64,000 nt of DNA from Enterobacter sp. Bisph1 (GTDB lineage Bacteria > Pseudomonadota > Gammaproteobacteria > Enterobacterales > Enterobacteriaceae), in contig NZ_JXAG01000032.1 in assembly GCF_000814905.1 (NCBI RefSeq), positions 115,001-179,000 on the forward strand. Reading direction: 5' to 3'. The notes below the pieces were generated by a model, which ran no database searches, was not told the origin of the DNA, and was given only the letters and a program-made list of their open reading frames with translations. Below, piece after piece: positions 29,149 to 38,824 of this stretch (position 1 is its first letter; every line of letters begins with the position of its first letter). Position numbers and translations under genes: made by a program.

Positions 29149-30048
29149 TTAATCGTTTTTATTACGTGTACTGCCCGGACGGCGGCTGCCGGGTTTCCCG
29201 GTCGGTTTTCCCGTCGGTTGGCTGTGACGTTTCACCGCACGGCGAATCTGATTCGCTTTCATGCGGCGACGATCTTTTTCTACCGCCACTTTAGACTGGG
29301 TTTCCGCGTCCAGACCCACCAGCTCGCGCAGATAGTTGGTCTGCGCCAGATCCAGTTCGGTCCAGCCGCCACGCGGCAGGCCTTTCGGCAGCGGAATATC
29401 GCCGTAACGTACGCGGATCAAGCGGCTAACCTGCACGCCAACGGCTTCCCACAGGCGGCGAACTTCACGGTTACGCCCTTCTGTCAGGGTGACGTTATAC
29501 CACTGGTTAATGCCTTCGCCGCCGCTGAACTTGATGGTTTTAAACGCCGCCGGACCATCTTCAAGCTGCACGCCGCGCGACAGGTCGCGCAGTTTCGCGT
29601 CATCCACTTCCCCAAAGACACGCACCGCGTATTCACGCTCAACTTCACGGCTCGGGTGCATCAGGCGATTAGCCAGTTCGCCATCGGTGGTGAACAGCAG
29701 CAGACCGCAGGTATTAACGTCGAGACGACCGACCGCAATCCAGCGCGCGCCGCGCAGCTTTGGCAGACGGTCGAACACCGTCGGGCGGCCTTCCGGATCG
29801 CTGCGGGTACAAAGTTCGCCTTCCGGCTTGTAGTACGCCAGCACACGGCAGATCTGCTCAACGGACTCTTTCACCGAAATGAGATGACCATCGATACGGA
29901 TTTTCAGCGCCGGTGTCACTTCCACACGATCGCCGAGAGTGGCTATTTTGCCGTCCACGCTAACGCGGCCGGCTTCAATAATAGATTCGATTTCACGGCG
30001 GGAACCGTGACCAGCTCGCGCCAGCACTTTCTGTAGTTTTTCGCTCAT
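29149..30048 (-). CDS. rluB: 23S rRNA pseudouridine synthase RluB
   Basis: Encodes 299 residues starting [23 protein letters not shown] lies six bases upstream, and a frame up to 30075 is rejected. An S4 RNA-binding domain (residues 1-60) precedes the RsuA-type catalytic domain with [14 protein letters not shown], whose Asp is the nucleophile. The C-terminal tail is basic and of low complexity ([17 protein letters not shown], then a PTGKPTGKP repeat), longer than I recall for E. coli. RluB makes the pseudouridine at position 2605 of 23S rRNA. Confidence 0.96.
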   Translation of the reverse strand: MSEKLQKVLARAGHGSRREIESIIEAGRVSVDGKIATLGDRVEVTPALKIRIDGHLISVKESVEQICRVLAYYKPEGELCTRSDPEGRPTVFDRLPKLRGARWIAVGRLDVNTCGLLLFTTDGELANRLMHPSREVEREYAVRVFGEVDDAKLRDLSRGVQLEDGPAAFKTIKFSGGEGINQWYNVTLTEGRNREVRRLWEAVGVQVSRLIRVRYGDIPLPKGLPRGGWTELDLAQTNYLRELVGLDAETQSKVAVEKDRRRMKANQIRRAVKRHSQPTGKPTGKPGSRRPGSTRNKND

Positions 30049-30147
30049 AGAGCATCCTTCAAGTGTCGCCTTCACAGGCGTCGAATAGGGTCATCAGTTC
30101 GGCGAAGCCGCTGCTGAAATGGCCGCGTAGTATAGCGGCTTGCGCCA

Positions 30148-30768
30148 CTATAAGAAAGGTTTAACGTCGCCAACCCCTTCGCGGATAACGTTCGGCTCGT
30201 CTTCGGTTAAATCAACCACCGTGGTCGGTTGCTGACCGAGATAGCCGCCATGAATGATTAAATCCACCAGTTTTTCCAGCTGATCTTTAATTTCATCGGG
30301 ATCGGACTCGGTAAAATCACTGCCCGGCAGCATTAACGAGGTGGAAAGCATCGGTTCGTTGAGGGTTTCCAGCAGGGCCAGCGCAATCGGATTCGACGGC
30401 ACACGCAGACCGATGGTTTTGCGCTTCTCCTGCAACAACCGACGCGGCACCTCTTTCGTCCCTTTGAGAATAAATGTGTAGTTACCCGGCGTGTTATTTT
30501 TAATCAGCCGAAACGCCACATTGTCCACGAAGGCGTAGGTCGACAGTTCAGACAAGTCGCGACACATCAGCGTGAAATTGTGCCCGTCCGGCAGATGACG
30601 AATACGACAGATACGCTCCATCGCGCCTTTGTCTTCAAGTTTGCATCCCAGCGCGTAGCCGGAATCGGTGGGATACACGATCACGCCGCCCTTACGCACA
30701 ATTTCAACCGCCTGGTTAATCAACCGCGGCTGGGGGTTGTCCGGATGAATATAAAAAAACTGACTCAT
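30148..30768 (-). CDS. yciO: YciO, Sua5/YrdC-like protein
   Basis: Encodes 206 residues starting MSQFFYIHPDNP, with GAGGGAAGT upstream. The YrdC-like domain (about 14-200) has the motifs VYPTDSGYALGC, KNNTPGNYTFILKGTKEVP and RVPSNPIALALLE. Its paralogue TsaC makes threonylcarbamoyl-AMP for tRNA t6A; YciO cannot simply replace TsaC and its role is uncertain. The ATG overlaps the rnm stop by four bases, so it is read on the same mRNA as rnm. Confidence 0.95.
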   Translation of the reverse strand: MSQFFYIHPDNPQPRLINQAVEIVRKGGVIVYPTDSGYALGCKLEDKGAMERICRIRHLPDGHNFTLMCRDLSELSTYAFVDNVAFRLIKNNTPGNYTFILKGTKEVPRRLLQEKRKTIGLRVPSNPIALALLETLNEPMLSTSLMLPGSDFTESDPDEIKDQLEKLVDLIIHGGYLGQQPTTVVDLTEDEPNVIREGVGDVKPFL

Positions 30769-31646
30769 ACTTCCCTCTCTTTGTTCTGTTGCGGCTGCTC
30801 CCATTTGCTCCATACCCCTTCCACACCGGCAGGAAGCCAGAGTTTACGCCCCAGTTCAATCCACGGGCAGGGCTGGTGGAAATCCGAACCTTGCGAGGCC
30901 AGTAAAGCAAACTGGCGGGCATAATCGGCGAGCTGAGTTCGCTCATTTGGAGCCTGCTGACACTGGGCGACTTCCATCGCCTCACCGCCGCACTGAGCAA
31001 AATACGCCAACAACCTTTTCAACCATTTAGCAGACAGATTATAACGCCCAGGATGGGCCATTACCGCTGTCCCACCAGAATCATGAATCACATCAATAGC
31101 TTGTTCTATTGTACACCACTGCGGCGGAACGTAGCCGGTTTTCCCGCGCGCCAGATATTTTTTAAATACATCGGCGATATTATTCGCTTTACCTTGCTCC
31201 ACTAAAAAGCGCGCAAAATGGCCGCGCGTCACGTTCGCGCCCTGTGCCAGACGCTGCGCCCCTTCCCAGGCACCGGGAATGTGCGCTTTTTCTAAACGCT
31301 CAGCGATCAATCGCGCCCGCTCAACGCGACGTTGTGATTGTCCCTGTAAAAAAGTACGCATTGCCTGGTGGTCAATATCAATATTCAGACCAACAATATG
31401 TATTTCATGGTTTTCCCACAGGGTGGAAATTTCCACGCCGCTGATGAGCTGTAAATCGAGCCCGGCGCGGGCGATTTCAGCGCGGGCTGCCGGAATCGCA
31501 TCGGTGGTGTCATGATCGGTTATTGCCAGCGTACCGACGCGCATTTCCACCGCGCGGTGCACCAGTTGTTCGGGAGAGAGCAAACCATCGGAGGCAGTGG
31601 TATGGCTATGAAGGTCGTAAATAATGGCGTAATTCGTGTCGCTCAA
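30765..31646 (-). CDS. rnm: RNase AM (Rnm, YciV), PHP-domain 5'-3' exonuclease
   Basis: Encodes 293 residues from a TTG start (31644-31646) with GGAG five bases upstream; the product begins MSDTNYAIIYDLHSHT. The PHP metal motifs DLHSHTTASDG, ITDHDT, GVEIST, AHPGRYNL and GSDFHQP are complete. In E. coli it trims the 5' ends of 5S, 16S and 23S rRNA and also acts on 3',5'-bisphosphonucleotides. It is divergent from the trp operon, with only the trp control region in between, and overlaps yciO. Confidence 0.95.
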   Translation of the reverse strand: MSDTNYAIIYDLHSHTTASDGLLSPEQLVHRAVEMRVGTLAITDHDTTDAIPAARAEIARAGLDLQLISGVEISTLWENHEIHIVGLNIDIDHQAMRTFLQGQSQRRVERARLIAERLEKAHIPGAWEGAQRLAQGANVTRGHFARFLVEQGKANNIADVFKKYLARGKTGYVPPQWCTIEQAIDVIHDSGGTAVMAHPGRYNLSAKWLKRLLAYFAQCGGEAMEVAQCQQAPNERTQLADYARQFALLASQGSDFHQPCPWIELGRKLWLPAGVEGVWSKWEQPQQNKEREV

Positions 31647-31723
31647 AGCGGCTCCGCTAATTCATCAGGACGTCTGTTTACTGGCTATCATACAGCCCGA
31701 ACCCTATTTTCTGAATTGGAGGG

Positions 31724-31758
31724 TTGACTTTCTTTTCATGAACCAGTTAACTAGTACG
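31724..31758 (+). promoter_or_regulatory. trp promoter and TrpR operator
   Basis: TTGACT (31724-31729) and TTAACT (31747-31752) are spaced by exactly 17 bases. The -10 lies inside the operator ACCAGTTAACTAGT (31742-31755), which is centred on GTTAAC and differs by one base from the perfect palindrome. TrpR bound with tryptophan would block polymerase here. The sequence is close to the E. coli trp operator as I remember it. Confidence 0.92.
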
Positions 31759-31786
31759 CAAGTTCACACAACAAGGTATCGTCAAT

Positions 31787-31834
31787 ATGAATGCTTACGT
31801 CTCTGTTAAACGCTGGTGGCGCACTCCCGAATAA
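31787..31834 (+). CDS. trpL: trp leader peptide TrpL
   Basis: A 15-residue peptide, MNAYVSVKRWWRTPE, with tandem Trp codons at residues 10 and 11, the same position as in E. coli (14 residues, from memory). Its middle differs from K-12, but the Trp pair and the WWRT end are kept. AAGG lies upstream at 31773-31776. Stalling of the ribosome at the Trp codons under tryptophan shortage prevents the 1:2 hairpin (GCGCAC 31819-31824 with GTGCGC 31850-31855) and allows read-through into trpE. Confidence 0.92.
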   Translation: MNAYVSVKRWWRTPE

Positions 31835-31875
31835 GGGCTGTGAGATCACGTGCGCATTCAGCATACCGATACCAG

Positions 31876-31902
31876 GCCCGCTCAGTTAGCGGGCTTTTTT
31901 TT
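31876..31902 (+). terminator. trp attenuator (3:4 hairpin)
   Basis: GCCCGC (31876-31881) pairs with GCGGGC (31889-31894), followed by eight T. It lies 42 bases after the trpL stop and is the regulated terminator of the leader. Confidence 0.92.
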
Positions 31903-31924
31903 GAACACAATAATGAGAGCGACT

Positions 31925-33487
31925 ATGCAAACGCAAAAACCGGCACTCGAACTTCTGGCAAGCAACGCGGCCTACCGGGGCAACCCGACGGCGCTGTTTC
32001 ATCAACTGTGCGGCAACCGTCCGGCAACCCTGCTGCTGGAATCGGCGGATATCGACAGCAAAAGCGATCTTAAAAGCCTGCTGTTAGTCGACAGTGCGCT
32101 GCGCATTACCGCTTTAGGTGACACTGTCACAATTACCGCCCTTAGCCAGAATGGCGCCTCGCTGCTGCCGCTGCTGGATCAGGTACTGCCCGCCGGGGTG
32201 GAAAACACCGCGCTGCAAGACGGACGTCAATTACGCTTCCCGCCGGTAAGTAACCTGCTGGATGAGGACGCCCGCCTCTGCTCGCTCTCGGTGTTCGACG
32301 CCTTTCGTTTTTTACAAAGTTTAGTGAACGTTCCCGTAGAAGAGCGCGAGGCGATGTTCTTCGGCGGCCTGTTCGCCTATGACCTGGTCGCCGGTTTTGA
32401 AGACTTACCCGAGCTTGCCCAGGATCGCCGCTGCCCGGATTACTGCTTCTACCTGGCGGAAACCTTACTGGTGATCGATCATCAGAAACAGCAAACGCGC
32501 ATCCAGGCGAGTCTCTTTACCCCTTTAGGAGGGGAAAAAGCACGCCTGCTCGAACGTATCGAAACCCTGCGCCAGCAGCTGGATATCCCTGCTCAGCCAT
32601 TACCGGTTGAAACCGTTGCCCATATGCGGTGTGACACTAACCAGAGCGATGAAGAGTACGGCGCGGTAGTGCGCGAAATGCAAAAAGCGATTCGCGCAGG
32701 GGAAATTTTCCAGGTAGTGCCGTCCCGTCGTTTCACCCTGCCTTGCCCGTCCCCGCTGGCCGCCTATGAGGTGCTGAAAAAGAGCAATCCCAGCCCGTAT
32801 ATGTTCTTTATGCAGGATAGCGATTTCGCCCTGTTCGGCGCGTCACCGGAAAGCTCGCTGAAATACGACGCCCGCAGCCGTCAGATTGAGATCTATCCTA
32901 TCGCCGGCACCCGCCCGCGCGGTCGCCGCCCGGATGGTTCACTGGATCGCGATCTCGATAGCCGCATTGAGCTGGACATGCGTACCGACCATAAAGAGCT
33001 GTCGGAGCACTTAATGCTGGTTGATCTTGCACGCAATGACCTGGCGCGCATCTGTACGCCGGGCAGCCGCTACGTTGCGGATTTGACCAAAGTGGATCGT
33101 TACTCCTATGTGATGCATCTGGTGTCGCGGGTGGTGGGCGAACTGCGTCAGGATCTTGATGTACTCCATGCTTACCGCGCCTGCATGAACATGGGCACAC
33201 TGAGCGGCGCGCCTAAAGTTCGCGCGATGCAGTTAATCGCCAACGCCGAGGGCGCACGACGCGGCAGCTACGGTGGCGCAGTGGGTTACTTCACCGCCCA
33301 TGGCGATCTCGATACCTGCATTGTCATCCGCTCGGCGTGGGTCGAAGACGGTATCGCCACGATTCAGGCGGGCGCAGGCGTGGTGCTGGATTCCGTGCCG
33401 CAGTCTGAAGCCGATGAAACGCGTAATAAAGCCCGCGCGGTGTTACGCGCTATCGCCACCGCCCACCACGCACAGGAGACCTTCTGA
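31925..33487 (+). CDS. trpE: Anthranilate synthase component I
   Basis: Encodes 520 residues, the E. coli length, starting [14 protein letters not shown]. TrpE makes anthranilate from chorismate and ammonia, with TrpG supplying ammonia from glutamine. The LLLES motif near residue 38 is part of the tryptophan feedback site. The catalytic C-terminal domain holds [45 protein letters not shown] and [12 protein letters not shown]. The stop overlaps the trpGD start (TGATG), giving coupled translation in equal amounts. An upstream in-frame start inside the attenuator is rejected. Confidence 0.98.
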   Translation: MQTQKPALELLASNAAYRGNPTALFHQLCGNRPATLLLESADIDSKSDLKSLLLVDSALRITALGDTVTITALSQNGASLLPLLDQVLPAGVENTALQDGRQLRFPPVSNLLDEDARLCSLSVFDAFRFLQSLVNVPVEEREAMFFGGLFAYDLVAGFEDLPELAQDRRCPDYCFYLAETLLVIDHQKQQTRIQASLFTPLGGEKARLLERIETLRQQLDIPAQPLPVETVAHMRCDTNQSDEEYGAVVREMQKAIRAGEIFQVVPSRRFTLPCPSPLAAYEVLKKSNPSPYMFFMQDSDFALFGASPESSLKYDARSRQIEIYPIAGTRPRGRRPDGSLDRDLDSRIELDMRTDHKELSEHLMLVDLARNDLARICTPGSRYVADLTKVDRYSYVMHLVSRVVGELRQDLDVLHAYRACMNMGTLSGAPKVRAMQLIANAEGARRGSYGGAVGYFTAHGDLDTCIVIRSAWVEDGIATIQAGAGVVLDSVPQSEADETRNKARAVLRAIATAHHAQETF

Positions 33488-35082
33488 TGGCTGATATTCT
33501 GCTGCTCGATAATATCGACTCTTTTACCTATAACCTGGCGGATCAGCTGCGTGCGAGTGGACATAATGTGGTGATCTACCGCAACCATGTGCCAGCGCAA
33601 ACCTTAATTGAGCGGCTTGCAACGATGCAAAACCCGGTGCTGATGCTCTCGCCAGGCCCTGGCGCGCCGTCAGAAGCGGGCTGTATGCCGGAATTATTAA
33701 CGCGTATGCGCGGCAAATTACCGATTATTGGTATTTGCCTCGGTCATCAGGCGATTGTTGAAGCCTACGGCGGCTATGTTGGCCAGGCCGGCGAGATCCT
33801 GCATGGCAAAGCCTCCAGCATTGAGCACGATGGCCAGGCGATGTTCGCCGGATTAAGCAATCCGCTGCCGGTGGCGCGCTACCACTCGCTGGTCGGCAGC
33901 AATATCCCGGCCGGATTAACCATTAACGCCCATTTCAATGGCATGGTCATGGCAGTACGTCATGACACGGATCGGGTATGCGGTTTTCAGTTCCACCCGG
34001 AATCGATTCTGACCACCCAGGGCGCGCGTCTGCTTGAACAAACCCTGGCATGGGCGCTGCAAAAACTTGAGCAGACCAACACCCTGCAACCGATTCTGGA
34101 GAAACTCTACCAGGCGCAAACCCTGAGTCAGCAGGAGAGCCATCAGCTCTTTACCGCTGTGGTGCGCGGTGAGCTGAAACCGGAACAGCTGGCGGCGGCG
34201 CTGGTGAGCATGAAGATTCGCGGTGAACATCCAAACGAGATTGCCGGTGCCGCCACCGCCTTGCTGGAAAATGCGGCCCCCTTCCCGCGCCCGGATTACC
34301 CCTTTGCCGATATCGTCGGCACCGGCGGTGACGGCAGCAACAGCATCAATATTTCTACCGCCAGCGCCTTCGTTGCCGCCGCCTGCGGTATGAAAGTGGC
34401 TAAGCACGGCAACCGTAGCGTTTCCAGCCGTTCCGGCTCCTCCGATTTGCTGGCGGCGTTTGGTATCAACCTCGATATGAATGCCGATAAGTCGCGCAAT
34501 GCGTTAGATGAACTGGGCGTCTGTTTTCTCTTCGCGCCGAAGTATCACACCGGCTTTCGCCATGCGATGCCGGTACGCCAGCAGTTAAAAACGCGTACGC
34601 TGTTTAATGTCCTCGGCCCGTTGATTAACCCGGCGCATCCGCCGCTGGCGCTCATCGGCGTATATAGCCCGGAACTGGTGCTGCCGATTGCGGAAACCCT
34701 GCGCGTGCTCGGTTATCAGCGTGCGGCAGTGGTCCATAGTGGCGGGATGGATGAAGTCTCGTTACATGCGCCTACGCTGGTTGCCGAATTACACGATGGC
34801 GAAATCAAAAGCTACCAGCTTAGCGCGGCGGATTTTGGCCTCACGCCATATCATCAGGAAGCGCTGGCCGGGGGAACGCCGGAAGAAAACCGTGACATTC
34901 TGACACGCTTACTCCAGGGTAAAGGTGAGGCCGCGCATGAGGCCGCCGTCGCGGCCAATGTCGCCATGCTGATGCGTTTGCACGGCGAAGAGGATTTGCG
35001 GGCCAATGCGCAAAAAGTACTGGATGTGCTGCACAGCGGAGCAGCCTATGACAAAGTCACCGCACTTGCGGCAAGAGGGTAA
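33487..35082 (+). CDS. trpD: TrpGD fusion: anthranilate synthase component II and phosphoribosyltransferase
   Basis: Encodes 531 residues, as in E. coli. Residues 1-195 are the class I glutamine amidotransferase with Cys84 in GICLGHQAI and the His/Glu pair in FHPES. Residues 200-531 are the anthranilate phosphoribosyltransferase with [17 protein letters not shown], the [14 protein letters not shown] loop and [12 protein letters not shown]. The fusion is the enterobacterial form. It works with TrpE in a tetramer and then adds PRPP to anthranilate. A four-base gap (TAAAAAATG) leads to trpC. Confidence 0.98.
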   Translation: MADILLLDNIDSFTYNLADQLRASGHNVVIYRNHVPAQTLIERLATMQNPVLMLSPGPGAPSEAGCMPELLTRMRGKLPIIGICLGHQAIVEAYGGYVGQAGEILHGKASSIEHDGQAMFAGLSNPLPVARYHSLVGSNIPAGLTINAHFNGMVMAVRHDTDRVCGFQFHPESILTTQGARLLEQTLAWALQKLEQTNTLQPILEKLYQAQTLSQQESHQLFTAVVRGELKPEQLAAALVSMKIRGEHPNEIAGAATALLENAAPFPRPDYPFADIVGTGGDGSNSINISTASAFVAAACGMKVAKHGNRSVSSRSGSSDLLAAFGINLDMNADKSRNALDELGVCFLFAPKYHTGFRHAMPVRQQLKTRTLFNVLGPLINPAHPPLALIGVYSPELVLPIAETLRVLGYQRAAVVHSGGMDEVSLHAPTLVAELHDGEIKSYQLSAADFGLTPYHQEALAGGTPEENRDILTRLLQGKGEAAHEAAVAANVAMLMRLHGEEDLRANAQKVLDVLHSGAAYDKVTALAARG

Positions 35083-35085
35083 AAA

Positions 35086-36444
35086 ATGCAGACCGTTTTA
35101 GCGAAAATCGTTGCCGATAAAGCCGTATGGGTTGCGGCGCGCAAAGAGCAACAGCCGCTGGCCAGTTTTCAGAACGCTATCGAGCCATCCACGCGCCGCT
35201 TCTACGATGCCCTGCAAGGTGCGCGCACCGCGTTTATTCTTGAGTGTAAAAAAGCGTCACCCTCGAAAGGGGTGATTCGCGATGATTTCGACCCGGCGCG
35301 CATCGCTGAAATTTACAAGCATCACGCCAGCGCCATTTCCGTGCTGACGGATGAAAAATATTTTCACGGCAGTTTTGATTTCCTGCCGATTGTCAGCAGC
35401 ATCGCGCCGCAGCCGATCCTGTGCAAAGATTTTATTATTGATGCCTATCAGATCTATCTGGCGCGCCATTATCAGGCCGATGCCTGTCTACTGATGCTCT
35501 CGGTACTGAATGATGAGCAGTACCGTCAGCTGGCCGCTGTTGCCCACAGCCTGAATATGGGCGTACTGACGGAAGTCAGTAATGAAGAGGAGCTGCAGCG
35601 CGCAATCGCCCTGGAAGCGAAAGTTGTCGGTATTAACAACCGCGACCTGCGCGATTTGTCGATTGATCTCAACCGCACCCGGCAGCTTGCGCCGCGCCTG
35701 GGCGCTGGGGTGACGGTGATCAGCGAATCGGGCATTAATACCTATGCGCAGGTGCGTGAACTGAGCCATTTTGCCAACGGTTTTCTGATTGGCTCCGCCT
35801 TGATGTCCCACGACGATCTCGACGCGGCGGTGAAGCGCGTGCTGTTGGGTGAAAACAAAGTCTGCGGCCTTACCCGTGCGCAGGATGCACAGGCAGCCTT
35901 TCAGGCGGGTGCGATTTACGGTGGGCTGATCTTTGTTGCCAGCTCCCCGCGCGTGGTAAGCGAGTCACAAGCTCAGGCGGTGATCGACGCTGCACCGCTG
36001 CACTATGTCGGCGTTTTTCGCAATGAAGCGCCAGAAGCAGTAGCGGCAAAAGCCGCGACGCTGGGGCTTTTTGCCGTACAGCTGCACGGCGATGAAGATC
36101 AGCCCTATATCGATACGCTGCGCGAACAGCTTGCGGCTAAGACGCAAATCTGGAAAGCCCTGAGCGTCGCCGACCGCCTGCCGTTGCGGGACTTTCAGCA
36201 CGTCGATAAATATGTCTTTGATAACGGCCAGGGCGGCAGCGGGAAAAGCTTTGACTGGTCGCTGCTGGCGGGCGAGTCCCTCGATAATGTGATCTTAGCT
36301 GGCGGCTTAGGCGCGGATAACTGCGTCCAGGCAGCGAAAGCCGGCTGTGCCGGACTCGATTTTAATTCAGGCGTAGAGGCGGAACCGGGAATTAAAGATG
36401 CCAGCAAACTGGCTTCGGTGTTCCGTACGCTGCGCGCATATTAA
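35086..36444 (+). CDS. trpC: TrpCF fusion: indole-3-glycerol-phosphate synthase and PRA isomerase
   Basis: Encodes 452 residues, the E. coli length. The first barrel (1-255) is the synthase: [40 protein letters not shown] and ISESGI. The second barrel (256-452) is the isomerase: [11 protein letters not shown] with the catalytic Cys, VQLHGDED and AGGLGADNC. The bifunctional protein carries out two successive tryptophan steps after TrpD. The fusion is typical of Enterobacterales. Confidence 0.98.
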   Translation: MQTVLAKIVADKAVWVAARKEQQPLASFQNAIEPSTRRFYDALQGARTAFILECKKASPSKGVIRDDFDPARIAEIYKHHASAISVLTDEKYFHGSFDFLPIVSSIAPQPILCKDFIIDAYQIYLARHYQADACLLMLSVLNDEQYRQLAAVAHSLNMGVLTEVSNEEELQRAIALEAKVVGINNRDLRDLSIDLNRTRQLAPRLGAGVTVISESGINTYAQVRELSHFANGFLIGSALMSHDDLDAAVKRVLLGENKVCGLTRAQDAQAAFQAGAIYGGLIFVASSPRVVSESQAQAVIDAAPLHYVGVFRNEAPEAVAAKAATLGLFAVQLHGDEDQPYIDTLREQLAAKTQIWKALSVADRLPLRDFQHVDKYVFDNGQGGSGKSFDWSLLAGESLDNVILAGGLGADNCVQAAKAGCAGLDFNSGVEAEPGIKDASKLASVFRTLRAY

Positions 36445-36455
36445 GGAAAAAGAGA

Positions 36456-37649
36456 ATGACAACACTACTGAATCCCTACTTCGGCGAGTTTGGCGGAATG
36501 TTCGTCCCGCAGATCCTGATGCCCGCGCTACGCCAGCTTGAAGAAGCCTTTGTCAGCGCACAAAGCGACGCGGATTTCCAACAACAATTTAATGATTTAC
36601 TAAAAAACTACGCCGGTCGGCCGACGGCATTGACAAAATGCCAGAATATAAGCGCCGGGACACGCACCACCCTCTATCTCAAGCGTGAAGATTTACTGCA
36701 CGGCGGCGCGCACAAAACCAACCAGGTGCTCGGTCAGGCGCTGCTGGCAAAACGGATGGGCAAAACAGAAATCATCGCCGAGACGGGCGCGGGTCAGCAC
36801 GGTGTGGCCTCGGCGCTGGCGAGTGCCCTGCTGGGGCTTAAGTGCCGCATCTATATGGGTGCAAAAGATGTTGAGCGCCAGTCGCCGAACGTCTTCCGTA
36901 TGCGCTTAATGGGCGCGGAAGTGATCCCGGTGCACAGCGGCTCCGCGACGTTGAAAGATGCCTGTAATGAAGCCCTGCGCGACTGGTCCGGCAGTTATGA
37001 AACCGCGCACTATATGCTGGGTACCGCCGCCGGTCCGCACCCGTTCCCGACCATTGTGCGCGAGTTCCAGCGGATGATCGGCGAAGAGACCAAAGCGCAG
37101 ATTCTGGAAAAAGAGGGACGCCTGCCGGATGCGGTGATCGCCTGTGTTGGCGGCGGTTCTAACGCCATCGGCATGTTTGCGGACTTTATCGATGAAACCT
37201 CCGTTGGCCTGATTGGTGTTGAACCGGCGGGTCACGGCATCGAAACCGGCGAGCATGGCGCGCCGCTGAAACATGGCCGCGTGGGCATCTACTTCGGTAT
37301 GAAATCGCCGATGATGCAAACCGAGGAAGGGCAAATTGAAGAGTCTTACTCCCTTTCGGCGGGCCTGGATTTCCCCTCCGTTGGGCCGCAGCATGCTTAT
37401 CTGAACAGCATCGGTCGCGCGGACTATGTCTCTATTACCGATGACGAAGCGCTGGAAGCATTTAAAACCCTGTGTCGCCATGAAGGTATCATCCCGGCGC
37501 TGGAGTCGTCGCACGCCCTTGCCCATGCCCTCAAAATGATGCGCGAGAATCCGGATAAAGAGCAACTGCTGGTGGTTAACCTTTCCGGTCGCGGCGACAA
37601 AGATATTTTTACCGTACATGACATTCTGAAAGCGCGAGGGGAAATTTGA
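36456..37649 (+). CDS. trpB: Tryptophan synthase beta chain
   Basis: Encodes 397 residues. Pyridoxal phosphate binds Lys87 in HGGAHKTNQ; the phosphate loop [10 protein letters not shown] and the family motif [10 protein letters not shown] are intact. It joins indole and serine to tryptophan in the alpha2-beta2 complex. The stop codon overlaps the trpA start (TGATG), the arrangement that couples the two subunits. AAGGAAAAAGAG precedes the start. Confidence 0.98.
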   Translation: MTTLLNPYFGEFGGMFVPQILMPALRQLEEAFVSAQSDADFQQQFNDLLKNYAGRPTALTKCQNISAGTRTTLYLKREDLLHGGAHKTNQVLGQALLAKRMGKTEIIAETGAGQHGVASALASALLGLKCRIYMGAKDVERQSPNVFRMRLMGAEVIPVHSGSATLKDACNEALRDWSGSYETAHYMLGTAAGPHPFPTIVREFQRMIGEETKAQILEKEGRLPDAVIACVGGGSNAIGMFADFIDETSVGLIGVEPAGHGIETGEHGAPLKHGRVGIYFGMKSPMMQTEEGQIEESYSLSAGLDFPSVGPQHAYLNSIGRADYVSITDDEALEAFKTLCRHEGIIPALESSHALAHALKMMRENPDKEQLLVVNLSGRGDKDIFTVHDILKARGEI

Positions 37650-38458
37650 TGGAACGCTATGACAACCTGTTTAAACAGCTGAACGCGCGCCAGCAAGGTG
37701 CCTTTGTTCCCTTTGTTACCCTCGGCGATCCGTCGCCTGAGCAGTCGCTAAAGATTATTGATACATTGATTGATGCGGGCGCGGACGCCCTGGAGCTGGG
37801 GATCCCGTTCTCCGATCCGTTGGCGGATGGGCCAACCATTCAGAATGCGACTTTGCGCGCCTTTGCCGCTGGCGTTACGGTGTCACAATGCTTTGAGATG
37901 CTGGCCGCTATTCGCCAGAAACACCCCACCATTCCCATTGGCCTGCTGATGTACGCTAATCTGGTATTTAGCCGTGGCGTCGATGAATTTTACGCGCAGT
38001 GCGCAAAAGTCGGCGTTGATTCCGTGCTGGTGGCGGATGTACCGATTGAAGAGTCGGCGCCCTTCCGCCAGGCGGCTTTGCGCCATAATATTGCGCCGAT
38101 CTTTATTTGCCCGCCCAATGCGGATGACGAGCTGCTGCGCCAGATAGCCTCATACGGTCGTGGTTACACCTATCTGCTTTCGCGTGCCGGGGTAACCGGT
38201 GCGGAAAACCGCGCCGCTCTGCCGCTGCATCATTTGGTGAAAAAACTGAATGAATATCACGCCGCACCGGCGTTACAAGGGTTTGGTATCTCCTCGCCGG
38301 ATCAGGTGACCGCTGCCGTCGACGCGGGCGCGGCGGGTGCTATTTCCGGCTCGGCGATTGTCAAAATTATCGAGAAGAACCTCGCCAACCCGGACGCGAT
38401 GCTCGCTGAACTGAAAGCCTTTGTACAGAGCCTGAAAGCCGCCACGTTGCCGCAGTAA
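37649..38458 (+). CDS. trpA: Tryptophan synthase alpha chain
   Basis: Encodes 269 residues from the ATG that overlaps the trpB stop. The catalytic Glu49 and Asp60 ([17 protein letters not shown]) are at the canonical numbers. [10 protein letters not shown] and [11 protein letters not shown] form the phosphate site. It splits indole-glycerol phosphate and passes indole to TrpB through a tunnel. It is the last gene of the operon. Confidence 0.98.
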   Translation: MERYDNLFKQLNARQQGAFVPFVTLGDPSPEQSLKIIDTLIDAGADALELGIPFSDPLADGPTIQNATLRAFAAGVTVSQCFEMLAAIRQKHPTIPIGLLMYANLVFSRGVDEFYAQCAKVGVDSVLVADVPIEESAPFRQAALRHNIAPIFICPPNADDELLRQIASYGRGYTYLLSRAGVTGAENRAALPLHHLVKKLNEYHAAPALQGFGISSPDQVTAAVDAGAAGAISGSAIVKIIEKNLANPDAMLAELKAFVQSLKAATLPQ

Positions 38459-38462
38459 CCTT

Positions 38463-38508
38463 CTGCGCCGTCTGATAACCCAGGCGGCGCAGCGCTTTCT
38501 TTTAGCGT
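38463..38508 (+). terminator. Terminator of the trp operon
   Basis: CTGCGCCG (38463-38470) pairs with CGGCGCAG (38485-38492), followed by CGCTTTCTTTT. It starts five bases after the trpA stop. Confidence 0.75.
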
Positions 38509-38824
38509 TCCCCCCCTCGTTCACGTGCCTGCTTTAAGTGCAGTAAGGGTTTGAACCTAAGCATATTTGTGATAGTGATCACACTAACACGTCCAAAGTG
38601 GTATGCCTTGCCACTTAAATTGAGCCAGATCACTAATTTTATTGAAACGTAAGTTCATCATCATAAAAAAGTGTGATGAGCATTCAATAATTCACACCAC
38701 AAAAAGCGTTAACCCTTTCCCGACGCCCACTACAGCGCCGCTTTAATGCAATTCCTCTGCGTATTTATGTGTCTGCTGCCGTTACGCAGCCAGGCACCCT
38801 ATATAAAAAAATAAGGGGTAAGTT
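38509..38824 (+). promoter_or_regulatory. Control region of the ExuT-like gene with CRP site and inverted repeats
   Basis: No gene is seen in this stretch. TGTGATAGTGATCACA at 38568-38583 is a perfect CRP half-site pair (TGTGA, six bases, TCACA). Just downstream, AAGTGG (38596-38601) and CCACTT (38611-38616) form a 21-base inverted repeat, and GTGTGA (38671-38676) and TCACAC (38692-38697) another. These would suit a catabolite-controlled gene with a specific repressor. AAGGGG at 38812-38817 is the ribosome binding site. Confidence 0.65.
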
